Shown here one piece after another: positions 45,767 through 57,910 of a stretch of DNA of 64,000 nt (the first letter of the stretch is position 1; each line of letters opens with the position of its first letter). The notes beneath the pieces were generated by a model. The model ran no database searches and had not been told where the DNA came from. It was given only the letters and a program-made list of their open reading frames with translations. The stretch comes from Leptobrachium leishanense (taxonomy: Eukaryota; Chordata; Amphibia; Anura; Megophryidae): the NCBI GenBank assembly GCA_009667805.1, contig CM019063.1, positions 408,586,959-408,650,958 on the forward strand. The letters are read 5' to 3'. Position numbers and translations under genes: made by a program.

Positions 45767-46471
45767 GGGCACTATTACACTCTTCGCGCACAATTTTGTG
45801 CGTGCGCAAAACGCGAGGGGCAAAACCCTTCGCGCTGAATGTCGTATTACAACATTAGCGCACAAAATGCGCTTTAACGTCTAACGCGGGCGCAAGTTCG
45901 TGCACGCATCCCATACTTAACATTGTGAGCGCAAATGTGTTTGTGCGCTGGTGCGCGCATGGTATTACAATCTTAACGCAAATTTTAACGGACAACGTTT
46001 GCGCGCATAATTTTAACGTCTTTGAAAAGCTGGTGGTAACGGCAAATCTGAACGTCCTGGCCAAAACCAAATACACCAGCCCAAAAAAAATAATACTGCA
46101 AAGTATAGTTACACATTCTACGCATACCCAAACAATAAAATGGAGAAGTTGTGCGTGTTTTTATTATTGCTGCAGCATATATTCTCAGATTGACTTTGAC
46201 AGGCGCAAAAACTTAACGGGAGACAATTGTGGTTCTTAATTCAGATTGGCTGAATCGCGTGAAAAAACAGTCCGCCCACCGATTTCTGCACGTAGCGTTA
46301 ATGCGCTTGCGTTTTTACACGTCGTTTTAACGAGGGTTATTTTTTGACGGATGAAAAAAATGTGCACGGATTGTAATACCAGCGTTAATTTTCACGCGGT
46401 AATGCTCAACGCTGTGCGCAAAACTTAATGCGCTGTGCAAACGTTTTTGCACTGAGAATGTAATCGTGCCC
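45767..46471. mobile_element. MITE, GGGC-ATTACA family, GCGCAAA-rich
   Basis: The left GGGCACTATTACACTCTTCG and the right GAGAATGTAATCGTGCCC are inverted repeats. The interior is shared with 22729-23404 (TGGTATTACAATCTTA, then AGTTACACATTCTACGCATA). It is 705 bp and non-coding. No clean 3-bp duplication was seen. Confidence 0.78.
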
Positions 46472-48062
46472 AGGTGTTTTTTTTTTTGCCTATAGTGACA
46501 CTTTAAGATTGAGATTGAAATTTTCATCCATTTACACAGGGCAGATAATGTTATTTTATCTGAGGCCATGCCAAATGTGCGTTGGAATTTCTAAGTATTA
46601 AAAATAATTTATATTCCACAAGTTATATTTTTTGTCGCAAAAGCTAAAAGATATGCATATTGTCCCAGGCAAGGGATTACTGTGCATATTGTCAAGGTAC
46701 CTGAGCTTGATCCTGGTGCTCAGTTGCTTTGGTCACTGTTAAAAGGATGTACAATCGCCGTCTGTGTATTTATTTGGAGGTATCTGCATATGTAATGTAA
46801 ACTCCCTCATTAAATGTTATCAAACTGGGAACAAAAGCTGTATTGTATTAAGAATTGCCCTTACTAATAAAATTTAGTAATGCGTGTGTTTCGATATACC
46901 CCAAAAGGCCAATTTAAAGCACCTGTTCTGAGCACAGAAAGATAAAAAACTTTGAGTGCCAGCATAACCAAAGCTATGAATGTGTCTGTGTGCGAAACAG
47001 ATGAAAAACTGTTTGTCTTTAAATAACAGTGTAAACAGAATCTCACTATAGCTTGCGTTTGTTATGAAAAATATATGAAAACAATCTATCTTCTTAGGTC
47101 CCCGCTGGTGCAGAGTAAATTATACGCAGTGGAGTGTAGCAGAGCCACAAGTGGTGTTAGCCAAGGTCAACAGGGATGAATAAATTCGGGTTCTGCCTTT
47201 CAAGCAGTTTATTTGCCTGTCAGCTTAACGTTACTTCAGCAAATACAAGCAGCCAGGCAGAATGCAGGAAAATGACCTCATTCTTGTAATGCTCCAAGTA
47301 CGTTAGGGTAATGTACTCCGTGGATGCAAACAGAAAATATAGGACCAAATGAAAATTTATCACTTATTCAACTTTATGAAACCACTTTATAGATATTACT
47401 CTATATATCAGTGGAAAAACTGCTAAACATACCATGAAAAAGGGAATACATGACTGGAGTTGACCACAACTGCCTGTCTAAGGTGCTGAAGTTGTATTTT
47501 TGTTCACTAGCTACAGTTCACCATTGGTGCCGTTAATTCACACAGTGCCATGTGCTAATCATGCAGAACAATTGTGTAGTGTTACTCAGCCAGCAACTAC
47601 AGTAAATGCATGACTTGGATATTATTTTTCTGCTTAAACTTGTGCAGATTGCCAGTTTCACACTACTGACATGTATTATCTGAGTTGGAGGCAATATGCA
47701 CCCATTTGGGTTCAATTTCAGACTGAGCTGATAATATGAAGTCGTTAATGGGAAAAGTAGTTGAGAGCCATTAAGCATTAACGGCCTTCTATTACAAGTA
47801 AGACACTATTAGTGGTTCAACTTCTAATAATTGGCTGCTGCTAACAGTTGCCATCAGGGGTGCCACATGGCACCACTGATGTGCCTACACGAAGAAGAGG
47901 GAAGATCGTGTGCGGTCTTGCAGGGCCAGTGGAAGGACACTGAAAACTCTTTGTTCCTAGTGTCCTGCTGGCAGTGGCAGAAGAAGACAGTGGATTGTGT
48001 CATGCTCTGCACCATGGGACCAGAAGTAGACAGTAGATGTTTCAATGGTAGGTATTTGTCAG
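46472..48062 (+). other. INPP4B: Intron, no gene seen
   Basis: AT-rich unique-looking sequence. Short open frames here lack coding signatures or splice context. 47840-48062 is ordinary flanking sequence and ends in the target duplication of the L1 insertion. Confidence 0.5.
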
Positions 48063-48076
48063 TGTTAATTGGTTTT

Positions 48077-49906
48077 TCATATTGAAAAGTTTTATTTTGA
48101 ATACATGACAGCAGCACAAGATGACAATAAAAAAATTGTGGCCAGCCGAAGTCAGGCACAAAGAAATATATAAAAAAGAGGGGTTAGGCGTTGGAGGGTG
48201 AGGGAAACTGATCCAAAAAAGATAAAAAGTGGCGAATTTCGACAGGAGGGTATCAGAAAAACCAGGGCGTGATGGTAAGAGAGTGCCCAGTAATCTGTGG
48301 CTTTCCCGGCTCACCCCGGCAGCCCAAAGGAAACTGGGGGCCATGGAAGAGCTCTCAAGGCCGGGAGGCCTGGGGCCAAGAAGACAGGCCAGAGCCTTGA
48401 TTGCCATCCCAGCGACTCGCCCAGGATACTAACCAGTGTCCCACATGCAAAAAAAACAATTGAAAACAAAAGGTGGATGAAGTCAGCAACTACATGCACG
48501 CTCCCATGTCAATCCGAGGGAAAGACGCTCAGGAGAACATCTACAAGGGGTGGGGAGGTGAGGGGGCAATCAAAAACCTAAACAGAAAAACCCACGGAAA
48601 AAGTCCAAAAAGGAGGGATCCATAGTTAAAAATAAGGAAAAACAAGGGGTAAGAGCAGTCAGCCAGGTTATGGCAACTGGCTTCGAGACAGTGGCGGTGC
48701 AGCCACAAGCCCCAGCTTAGACACAAGAGCCTCCGTTTCATCCAGGGTTGTCGCTGTGAGAGTCTCGCCATTGGTGGACACAAGAAGGAAACCTGAAGAC
48801 CCCCATCAGTAACGGACTCATGCTGACAAAGCAAGGCAGTGATCTCCGTGTAGCACTGGCGAGCCACAAGCATCAGGAAAGGTAAGTCCCGGAAGACAGT
48901 GAGATGACTGGAGGCATAAGTGACCCAAAAAGTAGGACCAATGGCCGTCATGATCTGGGTATGAGTGGCCACAACCTTAGTCACCAGAAGAACATCCTGG
49001 GGGGCTTCAGCAGCGGCAGTGGCCACCTTCCGGGGGAGTATAGCTGAGAGAACTGGTGAGCCCATGGACTGCCCAGAAGTCGGCAGGTGGTGTGTCACCA
49101 GGTCCTTGACATACTTGAGCGACCCCTCACCGACAACACTCTCAGGAGCCACACAGAGCTCCAGATTGCACTGACTGTGTTGGGATTCAAGGGCCATCAC
49201 CACTGAGCCAAGGCAGGCGACCTGCTGCTGAAGGTCCGCGACCAGAGCATCCGCCGCCACCTGCGCCTTCACTAGCTCCAAAGCACGAGCATCAACCACG
49301 TCAATTCGGTATTGGAGGGCCCCCACAGTAGTGCGGACCTCCTGCAGATCCCAGCACCAGAGGCCATGAAACTCTTCCATGACCTTGCGCAGGTCATCCG
49401 TTGTAAGAGGTGGTGCAGGCTGCTGCAGCAACACGTCGCCTACTCTCAAAACAGAAGACTGAGGCTGGGAGTTCTCATCGGAGGACTCCGAGTATGTAGG
49501 TGCGCCGTTGCGTCGACTCCTCACCCCGCCATCTTGTCCCATACCCAGCGACTGCCGGATGTTCAGGAGGCGAGAGCTCTCCACCTCTGCATTCTTCTTG
49601 GACTTCTTCCCCATAAAAAACAGGAGCCGTCCCGCAGGGTGAAAGAAAAATGCGGAGGTGATGGTGCATAGGCCGCAAGATGGCCGCAGGTAGGAGGCTG
49701 CAGTGATAGGAGGCTCAATGCCAGTCACCGGACCCTAGCCTCGGTTGCCGATACGTTAATGGGATCTTGGGTCTTTCTGTTATCTATACGACGAGAGGAT
49801 GCCAAAAACGCACGGCAGAGCGGCCACAAACACCTGATATCAGGCAGCGGGGTCCGGCGCAAAGAAATTGGGACCGCTCTTCTCGACGTCCAGACATGCC
49901 CTCTCA
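48077..49906 (-). mobile_element. ORF1-only L1-type element (half-L1)
   Basis: It is bracketed by a perfect 14-bp duplication TGTTAATTGGTTTT (48063-48076 and 49907-49920). On the minus strand it begins GAGAGGGCATGTCTGGACGT, has a GC-rich 5' leader and an ORF1-like frame, and ends at the A-rich tail TTCAAAATAAAACTTTTCAA with an AATAAA signal. There is no reverse transcriptase anywhere in it. The intact 5' leader, tail and duplication show that it was copied as a unit, so the missing ORF2 was lost before insertion. Mammalian HAL1 elements are the known parallel. Confidence 0.75.
48541..49614 (-). CDS. L1-type ORF1 protein
   Basis: The probable start is ATG 49614 (MGKKSKKNAEVESSRLL), inside a frame open from 49728 and ending at 48541. 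Basic N-terminus, then a long helical coiled-coil stretch (ELVKAQVAADALVADLQQQV), followed by RRM-like and C-terminal segments recognisable by ECAP-type spacing (APESVVGEGSLKYVKDL, then FRDLPFLMLVARQCYTEITA). The last 60 codons run into apparently non-coding sequence. ORF1p is an RNA-binding chaperone of L1 retrotransposition. Assignment is from layout and weak motifs, not from a search. Confidence 0.55.
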   Translation of the reverse strand: MGKKSKKNAEVESSRLLNIRQSLGMGQDGGVRSRRNGAPTYSESSDENSQPQSSVLRVGDVLLQQPAPPLTTDDLRKVMEEFHGLWCWDLQEVRTTVGALQYRIDVVDARALELVKAQVAADALVADLQQQVACLGSVVMALESQHSQCNLELCVAPESVVGEGSLKYVKDLVTHHLPTSGQSMGSPVLSAILPRKVATAAAEAPQDVLLVTKVVATHTQIMTAIGPTFWVTYASSHLTVFRDLPFLMLVARQCYTEITALLCQHESVTDGGLQVSFLCPPMARLSQRQPWMKRRLLCLSWGLWLHRHCLEASCHNLADCSYPLFFLIFNYGSLLFGLFPWVFLFRFLIAPSPPHPL

Positions 49907-49920
49907 TGTTAATTGGTTTT

Positions 49921-52060
49921 AATAAATTGAAATGGCTTTGTTTGGAATCTCTTGTTATTATAAGACTGTCTGCATATTAGATTTTCCTGTACAATATTTT
50001 GGAAGTGTTAATTTACAGTAACCTGGTGCATCATCTGAGCTGCAAAAAAAGTCTACACACTGCTGAAATAAGAGCCATTATCATTTACAAGTGAGACCGA
50101 TATTTAACAGCTTACTCTTTAACGATTGTGGCTTGCTTGGAACAGGGCCCCTGGTGTATATAGCCATCCTACCACTATTCAAAGGCAATTGTTCAATCAA
50201 CCAAAATAACAACTGGCACGAATCAGAATCCGTATTAGCATAATGTATCTTCTGTGAAGCAAATTTGTAACGAGCTACAACTGCCATATTGCACTATTTT
50301 GATTATGAGTTAGACTATAATATTTTGAAAACCCTGCATTAAATTAACAAAATAAAATATCAAGGTCGGTGTCTTGTAAAAGTATCCAGACCCCTTGAAA
50401 AGATTCATATTTTTTTGGGATTACAAATGACATATGGTTCCATTTACACAAACAATATTTTATTTACAGTTTACAATCCGAGTTAGATATTTCTGAGTAG
50501 GTATTTGAAAGAAAACTGAAATAGGCTTATGTTAATACCTAGATAAAAAAAATATTACAATAAGCAAAGATGTCTTAACTTGCCATTTCTGAATACTGGC
50601 TGGATGTATTTTTTTGCCCTTCTTTGCAGATTTGCTCCAAGTGTTTCTGGATGGCTGCTTGGTGCTTGTACACTGCAATTATGAATTAGTGAGCAGTTGC
50701 ATGAGGAATGAGTTTGATGGAGCCACTGAAGGATAAAAGATATCAAAAGCATAACTTATTTAGCCAATTATTCCTCCATTCAATAGGTCATCAGTAACTT
50801 ATATTTGATGTTCCTATTTAGTTTATGATTCATCCATTCACAAAGCAGCAGTCTTTCATTGCAATATACCATTTTTACGGATACTTTTATTACAGTTAAT
50901 TTAAACAAATTAACATTAAAATATAGCGAATGGAAAAGGTTTTAAGGCGGCACTGTCACCTGAAATTTCTTTCCATACATCATATTAAAACACTGACACA
51001 AATGAATTATTAACTTCCAATAACCAAGCTATAGTAATTTTAGAAGTAATTACTCATTGGAGATCTGTCTCCTCCCATCCCTATTGTAAAACAGTTGGAA
51101 ATAGACAGTAATTTGAGTGAACCCTATTCATTTTTAATTGATCTCCAAAACGTCAGTCTCATCTGACTTTATTATAGTCAACTGCAAACATGAATCAACT
51201 TATGTGACAGCCCCCATATATTATATTTTCTCTGATATTATGAAACGCATCTAAGGTTCATCAACAGTTGTAATGAATCATGCAAAGTAGTATGAAGATG
51301 ACAAATGTTTATCATGAAAGTATTAGATTCTATTCAAGACTGTTTAAAATGTGATTACTCTTTTTATTACCAGCTTTATTGCTCTTTTTTGTTGATTTAA
51401 CCCCTTCACCACATAGATCAGCTGTAGTTAATCTGCAAGGCACCTCCTGCTTCCCCTATATCGAATATAGTTGATGTGGTCCACAAGATCAATGCAAAGG
51501 AATCTTGTTTATTGCAAACAAAATTCATTTGCAGTTGGGCTCTAGAACATGTCAACGTTTCAGTATCGTGATCATTATTTCCAAGGTGCTAACACTTTTT
51601 AAAATCAGCTGGGAAGGTGTCTGAATGACATCTCAGACGGACATGCACAAAGTTCAGAACTGTAGTAACTCCATTTATCTTCTAGCAGATGTTAACATCG
51701 ACTGTTATAACAGTAAGAAATACAGTTATCGTTACAAGCATTTATTTAAAGGATTTTACCAGGAAGGATACATTGAGATTTCTCTCGTTTTCAAGTATGT
51801 CCTGGGTTCAGCAACATTAAATTGTTACAGTAGGTACAGAAATACAAAGTAATAAAATGCAAAATATTAAAAAAAAATTGCACAAATATACAGATTAATA
51901 GAAAATAAATATAGTCACTATGTTACATGTTTACAGGTGCATTCTGGATTGAGGTATGTTAATAGTGACTTTAGACTGGGGGAAGATTTTATTGTTTCTA
52001 GGAGGTTATTCCATAATTGTGGTGCTCGGTAGGAAAAGGAGGATCGCGCCACTGTCTTTT
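49921..52060 (+). other. INPP4B: Intron, decayed repeats only
   Basis: No gene seen. 50370-50780 contains AAGTATCCAGACCCCTTGAA and TGTTTCTGGATGGCTGCTTG, typical of decayed Tc1-type terminal and subterminal sequence. TTAACCCCTTCACCAC at about 51399 is a lone end of the TTAA-type family. The rest is AT-rich. Confidence 0.35.
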
Positions 52061-52061
52061 T

Positions 52062-52560
52062 GTCACTTATAAAGCGCCAACAGATTCCTTAGCACTGTAC
52101 AATGGGAGAGACCGAATAAAGAATATACATACACGTTACACACACGGAACTTTAGGAGAGAGGACCCTGCTCGAGAGTTTACAATCTAAGAGGAGAGGGG
52201 TGACACAGTAGGTGAGTGTACCTGAAGTATGTGTAGTAGTGGGGCGTAGGTGGGCTGATAGGGGAGATGGAGTAAGAGATGTACAGTGAGTGAGCCGATA
52301 GGCTTCTCTAAAGTAATTTGTTTTCAGAGACTTCTTGAAGGACTGGAGAGAAGGGGCGAGTCTAATGTTGCGGGGGAGGGAGTTCCATAGAAAAGGGGCA
52401 GCCCAGGAGAAGTCTTGAAGGTGGGTGTTGAGGATGTGGGTACGTGGAGCTGATAGCATTCTAAAGGAAACAGGGAGCCAGTGTAGAGATTGACAAAGGG
52501 GTGAGGTCTGAGAGGTGAGGTGTAGGAGGCTGGTGCTGGCATTCATTATAGACTGCAGAA
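52062..52560 (-). mobile_element. L2-type LINE 3' part with RT C-terminus
   Basis: Read on the minus strand, about 52550-52270 encodes the C-terminal end of an L2-type polymerase. CQSLHWLPVSFRM is followed, across a short inserted or shifted part, by FSWAAPFLWNSLPRNIRLAP and SLQSFKKSLKTNYF, which are the typical last motifs of this LINE clade. A 3' UTR ends in GGAATCTGTTGGCGCTTTAT at about 52065. It is strongly 5' truncated and a relative of 9250-9512. Confidence 0.7.
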
Positions 52561-52662
52561 TATTGAGAATAAGTGAGAATAATCCCAAATATTTCTTGCT
52601 GTATAATGAAAAATAATTTTCCAAAAAATACACTGCTCTAAATAGAAAATGTTTAACACTAA

Positions 52663-53064
52663 TTAACCTCCCTGGCATTCCGATTCTGGCATATTTTATA
52701 TGTCAGAATTTGTGCAATTATCCGGCCTCCTAGCCGTTTTCCCGAGTGTGTTTCGGGGTTAAACTTCATTGCTAAATGCGGTAACCCTGAGCCACACTCG
52801 GGCTGGATACATACCTGTTCCTGCGCTCCCTCGCTGTCCCCTGCAGTCACCTCCGTGCGATCGCGGCGTCCTGCTTCCTGGTTCCCTTCTCGCGAGAAGG
52901 TAAGCAGGATGCCGCAATTGCACAGAGGAGAATGCGATTGCGGGTGGAAAGCGAGGGAATGCAGGTAAAGATATGTATCCTGCCCGAGTGTGGCTCGGGG
53001 TTACCGCTTTCAGCAAGGACATTTAACCCTGAGCCACACTTGGGAAAACCGCCAGGGAGGTTAA
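52663..53064. mobile_element. TTAA-target MITE, CCTCCCTGGC family
   Basis: TTAACCTCCCTGGC at the left and GCCAGGGAGGTTAA at the right are perfect inverted ends with a TTAA duplication on both sides, as piggyBac-like elements leave. It is 402 bp. Internal inverted segments (TTCGGGGTTAAAC, AACCCTGAGCCACACTCGGG) give open frames on both strands that are not genes. Confidence 0.85.
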
Positions 53065-53164
53065 TGTTGCGTAACAAATCAATGCCTCTTTTGTTTAATA
53101 CCACGCAAACATTTTATGTAAGCCTACATTTTATAATGAGAGTTGGGTGGTTATGAGTAGATAT

Positions 53165-53405
53165 TTAACCCCTTCACTGCTGAGCCATTTCGGGTCTAAT
53201 TTTTCTTCTTTACTTTAAACATGGTCATGTTTGGTATCATTGGAAAGGCCATGCTCTGGCCTTTCTACTGATAACAAACATGACCCTCTAGCTGCCAACA
53301 GTGGGGAGATATCGTGGTTCAAAGGAACCCCCTATCTCCACCCCTATCTTTCCTTAGGAGTCAATGAGGACTTTCCCCACACGTCCTCAGCAGTGAAAGG
53401 GTTAA
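53165..53405. mobile_element. TTAA-target MITE, CTTCACTGCTGAG family
   Basis: TTAACCCCTTCACTGCTGAG at the left and CTCAGCAGTGAAAGGGTTAA at the right, with TTAA at both borders, 241 bp. Fragments of the same family lie at 41422 and 24878. 53420-53670 begins AAAAGTATTCAACCC, a Tc1-like remnant. 53671-54701 shows no gene. Confidence 0.8.
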
Positions 53406-54701
53406 TAGTTAACTAACTTTTCCGCTTGCAAAAGTATTCAACCCTAACATATTAGTATTTAGCTAAGCCATGGTTAGTCTTTTGAGCTAATAAAAACCAC
53501 TAGTTTGCATACTGGTTTGAAGAAATGTTTTGACCTTTCGCTTTGGTTCAGGTTGGTTGGATAGTGCTTGTAGTAAAAGTTGAGATTGTTGTCCTACTGC
53601 GAGGTGAACTTTGTTCTTTGAAAAGGAACCCTGCATCATTGCAACTGTACGGTTATTTTTATTTTTGCTTATATAATGTCAATGTTTATTTTGCATAAAA
53701 CGCGGTAGTTTGAACTTGGTTAATCTCTATCTCTATCTTGATCTTGTGTAACTAAAAACATTTCCCCATATCTTTTGACAGTCTGGCTCCTGATATTTAG
53801 CAAACTCAAGTCAACTTTGCTTTGGTTGATTTTTAGTAATCACTCCTTTCGTTCCACCCTCCCACACAGGCTTGTTTGATGCAGAGCTCTTGAAATTGGT
53901 ACTCTGTGTTTCCTACATTGTCAGCCTCTAACCTATGTAGCGCTTTTAATGTGACAAAATATGGAAAAGAGAATGCGATTTAACAACAGGAGCTCATAGC
54001 TGTGATATTTTTTTGAGATTTGAGGAATAATGAATTTAAGCCATTGACTGATTGGAACTAAAGATTCTGAAGAATAACATTAGTAGGTTCTATGCAGCAT
54101 TTTCTCTGTTTATTAAGCTGTTGCATTAATAGTGTTATTATGGACATACATGCACAGGATGCTGAAATAGTCTCCTATATATGTCAACTGAACTGCTGAC
54201 TCACAATAATTAAAAAGCGTACCTTCCTGGTACATTAGAGAGACCAATGTAAAGACAATAGTCAAATTGAACGTTACAAAATTTTAATTTCTTTTGCAGT
54301 AGCATATCTGACAACTTGATATTTAGCAGATCTGTTCTAATTATAATAACATCTGCACTGAAATTAATATACTTGTGATACTATGGTGTTTTTAAATTTT
54401 TGAAGCATAAAGCCGGTCTTGGTTTCACACCTGCCTCCAATCAGAAAGTCTCACGTATGGAACAGCTGGTGTTTTATAAGCCTGTCACTGTTGCATAGTA
54501 AGACTGACTGACAGCCCGTAACTAGTTGCAGCGTTTAATGAAATTGACAGTCTACACGAAATGTCAGTTTTTAGAGTTCATATGCATAAAATTTAAATAT
54601 ATTCAGTGTTTTCTGATCCTCGCAACAGACACTCCTTTCATGATGCTGCTGTAAGTTTTCCTTTGATCACTTTCTTTTTCTGTTTTTTTTCTTCATCTCA
54701 G

Positions 54702-54874
54702 ACAATTGGCATGAACAGCTGTATCCTTTGATAATTACACTGAAGGACTGTGTGGAAGAGGTGGTTGACAGAGCAAAGAAATCAATGACGTTCGTCGTGT
54801 TTCAAGAGTTGGCATGTGGCTTGCCTCAATGTTTGCAGCTCACCTTTAGAAGAGACATGGTTTTCAGCCAAGCA
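54702..54874 (+). CDS. INPP4B: INPP4B exon (third in window)
   Basis: A 173-bp exon entering in phase 1 (its first codon completes to D) and leaving in phase 0. The acceptor CTTCATCTCAG follows a long pyrimidine tract, and the donor GTAAGT is at 54875. It encodes [20 protein letters not shown], then [20 protein letters not shown] and [18 protein letters not shown]. The block [20 protein letters not shown] distinguishes INPP4B from INPP4A, which differs markedly here ([20 protein letters not shown]). This is helical sequence between the C2-side region and the phosphatase domain. Confidence 0.9.
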
Positions 54875-55690
54875 GTAAGTCCACTTTGGAAGTTGAACCT
54901 AGCCATGGTTTCCTGATTTGGAATTATTTATAAGGTCCAACAGGCGGTGAAGTTCTATGTGTTAATGCTGTTATGATCTCAGAAGACAACATCTGTGAAC
55001 ACAAAAAGGATACTTCAACCTAAACTATTTTGCGTAGGGCATTACAATCTATTATACACATACCTAGAAGCTACTGAATACAAACCAATTAATCCGTAGC
55101 TTTATGAAGGGCCCTCTCAATGTTTATCCCCGTAAAGATTAGACACTCATCTGTCTTTTTATTTAACTGACCTGTATTTTGCCTGGTACATCCCCGACAA
55201 TATGAAGATCGCCATGCTCACAGGTCCACTGATGGGTGTTCCTGCAAGATGTGTTGGCCAGATGGGTGTTCCTGCAAGATGTGTTGCATCAAAGTGTTTT
55301 TCACGCAATCGAGGCTTGCAGCTCTAAAGCTGGCAAACTGCCGCTGTATCTCTGTAACCGCTGCTGTTTCCACTATTTCACTATACTGTATGTATTGGCG
55401 AATGGTAGAGACCATTTGTGTTGTGCAATTTTTACTCTTTAATAAAATAAGCAGTTTTGTAGAGGGGGGTTCCTTTGAGCGCCATCTCGGAAGCTCACGC
55501 GTCCCATAGGAAACTCTGGATTCACAAGCTCCTATACTTAAAATGGGAGAGTTCTCGCATCACCACTGAGCGGGTTTAAATTGTGGGGATTTTGCAAGAA
55601 CTTGCAAAGTGCGAGACCAGCGAGTTCTCAGAAGGTCCTCACCTTCCAAGAACTCGCGGCTTAGTACATCCTGCCCTTTGTGTGTATGTA
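54875..55690 (+). other. INPP4B: Intron, small tandem duplication
   Basis: A 30-bp unit containing GATGGGTGTTCCTGCAAGAT is present twice in tandem (55231-55260 and 55261-55290). No gene was seen. Confidence 0.6.
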
Positions 55691-56396
55691 CAGTTTGGCC
55701 CATCATATTTGGACACAGGCACAATTTTAGTTTTATCGCTGAATTTCAGTGTCCGGTGACATTTCGGGCCTCTCTGAATAATCCCTACTGTAAACCAAGA
55801 TTCAGACAATGCAGTAAAGCTGATTGGACGGCGTTTCGCAGTACAGATGGACAATGATCCAAAACACACTGCAAAAGCAACTCAGGAGTTTTTCAAGGAA
55901 AATAAGTGGAATATTCTGCAATGGCCGAGTCAATCACCTGATCTCAACCCATTGAGCAGGCGTTTCACTTTCTGAAGGCAAAGCTAAAAGCAGAAAGACC
56001 CACAAATGAAGAACAACTGAAGATAGCTGCAGTTATAGCCTGGCAAAGCATAAGAAAGGAGGAAGCAAAGTTTTTTGTAATGTCCATGGGTTCCAGATTT
56101 CAGGCAGTCATTGCGAGTAAATGATTCTCAACAAAATATTAAAAATGAACAGTTTATTTATGATTCTATTCATTTATCCAATTACATTTGATCCTCTGAA
56201 ATTGGGGGGACTGTGTATAAAAATGGTTGCAGTTCCTAAAATTTGTACTTGATATTTATGTTCAACCCCTTTAATTAAAGCTGAAAGTCTGTACTTCAAA
56301 TTCATTTTGATTGTTTCGTTTTAATTTTATTCTGGTGGCATACAAGCCAAAAGTATGAAAATTGTGCCTGTGGCCAAATATATATGGACCTAACAG
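55691..56396 (+). mobile_element. Tc1/mariner deletion derivative
   Basis: TA at both sides (55689-55690 and 56397-56398). The left end CAGTTTGGCCCATCATATTT, then GGACACAGGCACAATTTT, pairs with the right AAAATTGTGCCTGTGGCCAA ending in AACAG. The N-terminal half of the transposase is deleted. The C-terminal part remains at about 55815-56124 with [22 protein letters not shown] and a frame shift at the CCCATTGAGCAG region, ending at TAA... ASK near 56124. It is related to, but not the same subfamily as, the element at 7205-8838. Confidence 0.85.
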
Positions 56397-57023
56397 TATA
56401 TACTGTATGCATATCTAGCTATCTGTGAGTAAATGTGTATGTATAAGAACCAAGGATATTACGTAGTTCTCTACATCAAATAATCAAGTCCAAGAACCAG
56501 AAGTAGTATTTTTTTAAGTGAGAAGGCCTTGCCTTAATGAGGTTCCTTTGTAAGTATGACACAAAAGTTTATTGTGTATGTATCTTAGATATCTTGACAT
56601 GAGCATATTTTTTAAGATAATTGACAAGACACTGTCCATAGTAAAATAAAAAATTGTATTGGGGATGCATTTATGCATTTTTGAAAAAAAAATCCTTCCT
56701 GGCAACATAATTTTTTTTATATATATATATAATTTAGAACAAAGATGAAAATGATAAACCAACAAAAGGCATACAATAGTATAGAGAAGGTAACTGCATG
56801 GTAAAGGAAAGAGAGAGAGTTATAATACAGAGACGATAGTAAATGTGCTCACAAATTGGAACCTACTTCAGATGGTCAAAAGATGTTCTGTTTATGTAAT
56901 TTGGTGATTATCCCCAACGTTATTGAGGATGTAACCTCTCATCACATTATATTGTTCTCAAAATACATATTAATGATTTTTTTCCCCCCTAAACCTTTTA
57001 TTCACATCCTTTTTTTCTTACAG
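56397..57023 (+). other. INPP4B: Intron, nothing identified before the acceptor
   Basis: AT-rich with an AT microsatellite at about 56710-56732. It ends in the pyrimidine tract and CAG acceptor at 57021-57023. Confidence 0.5.
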
Positions 57024-57147
57024 CTTTCTGGGTTAGTCTGTGGATTTCTAGTCAAGCTACATTCAAGTTTACATAATCAAAGCTTTTTACAGCAGCTTCA
57101 CACTGTAGGCTTGCTCGTGCAATATGAGGGACTGCTGAGTACATACA
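57024..57147 (+). CDS. INPP4B: INPP4B exon (fourth in window)
   Basis: A 124-bp exon entering in phase 0 and leaving in phase 1. The acceptor is TTTTTTTCTTACAG and the donor GTAAGT at 57148. It encodes [20 protein letters not shown], then [20 protein letters not shown] and Y. Joined to the previous exon it gives [17 protein letters not shown]. The motif LQQLHTVGL followed by [10 protein letters not shown] is typical of INPP4B, whereas INPP4A has [21 protein letters not shown]. The tyrosine at the end plus the first base of the last codon continue cleanly in the next exon. Confidence 0.92.
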
Positions 57148-57589
57148 GTAAGTATTTTTACTTAATGTGTCTGTCATGGAACAAGGGAAATGTTTTTCAA
57201 AAATTTATGTTTTCTGCTTCTAACATACAGTATTTTGAGCTTTATCCAGACATGAACTGGCTATCTGGCACACTAGGCAAATGCCCAGTAGGCCATGATA
57301 ATTGTGGGTCATCTACAATCTTGCCGACCACCTGCATGCCCTTTCCCAGACCAGACCAAACCACTTCCTGATCAGCCTAAACTCTGCCATGGTTGGCCAA
57401 AAACCTGCCATGACCCACCTCATGCATGCGTTAGGCATGGGGCCATCCTGTTTTGCTCTGTCCCTCTCACTTATGTCCATGTTCTCTCTTGGTCTGGTTT
57501 TCAGCCAAGTCCAAACCAGGCTGTATTATATTCAAGCCTTAAAAATAATAATATGGTATATAGGATAGGAATAAATGGATAAACTCAGT

Positions 57590-57910
57590 GGGCCATATTA
57601 CATTACTAACGCTAACGTTAGCGCGCACCGGTTAAAAAACCCATTAGTGATTCGGATCTTGCGCTTTTCAGCGCGAGCTTACTGTACTTGGTGCTCCCTA
57701 TGCTTAACATGGGGAGTGCAAAGTGTTAATTGGCATTCAGATTGTGAGGAGAATCGCGCAGCACGTGTGTACAGTGACGTCAGAATAGGGCAACAACGGG
57801 GTGGGGCTGGCTATTGGCAGACGACGCGGTGGATGAGCCTGCCTGCTGGAGCTGGAGGTCAGAAAACTACACCTCCCGGCGTGCTGCCCGGAACGAGGGT
57901 GCGTGCTCGG
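57590..57910 (+). mobile_element. GGGC-ATTACA family MITE, right end not found
   Basis: It begins GGGCCATATTACATTACTAA with a GCTAACGTTAGCGCGC palindrome, like the other members of the family. It continues GC-rich to about 57910. The matching inverted end was not seen, so it is truncated or rearranged. 57148-57589 shows nothing else. Confidence 0.45.
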
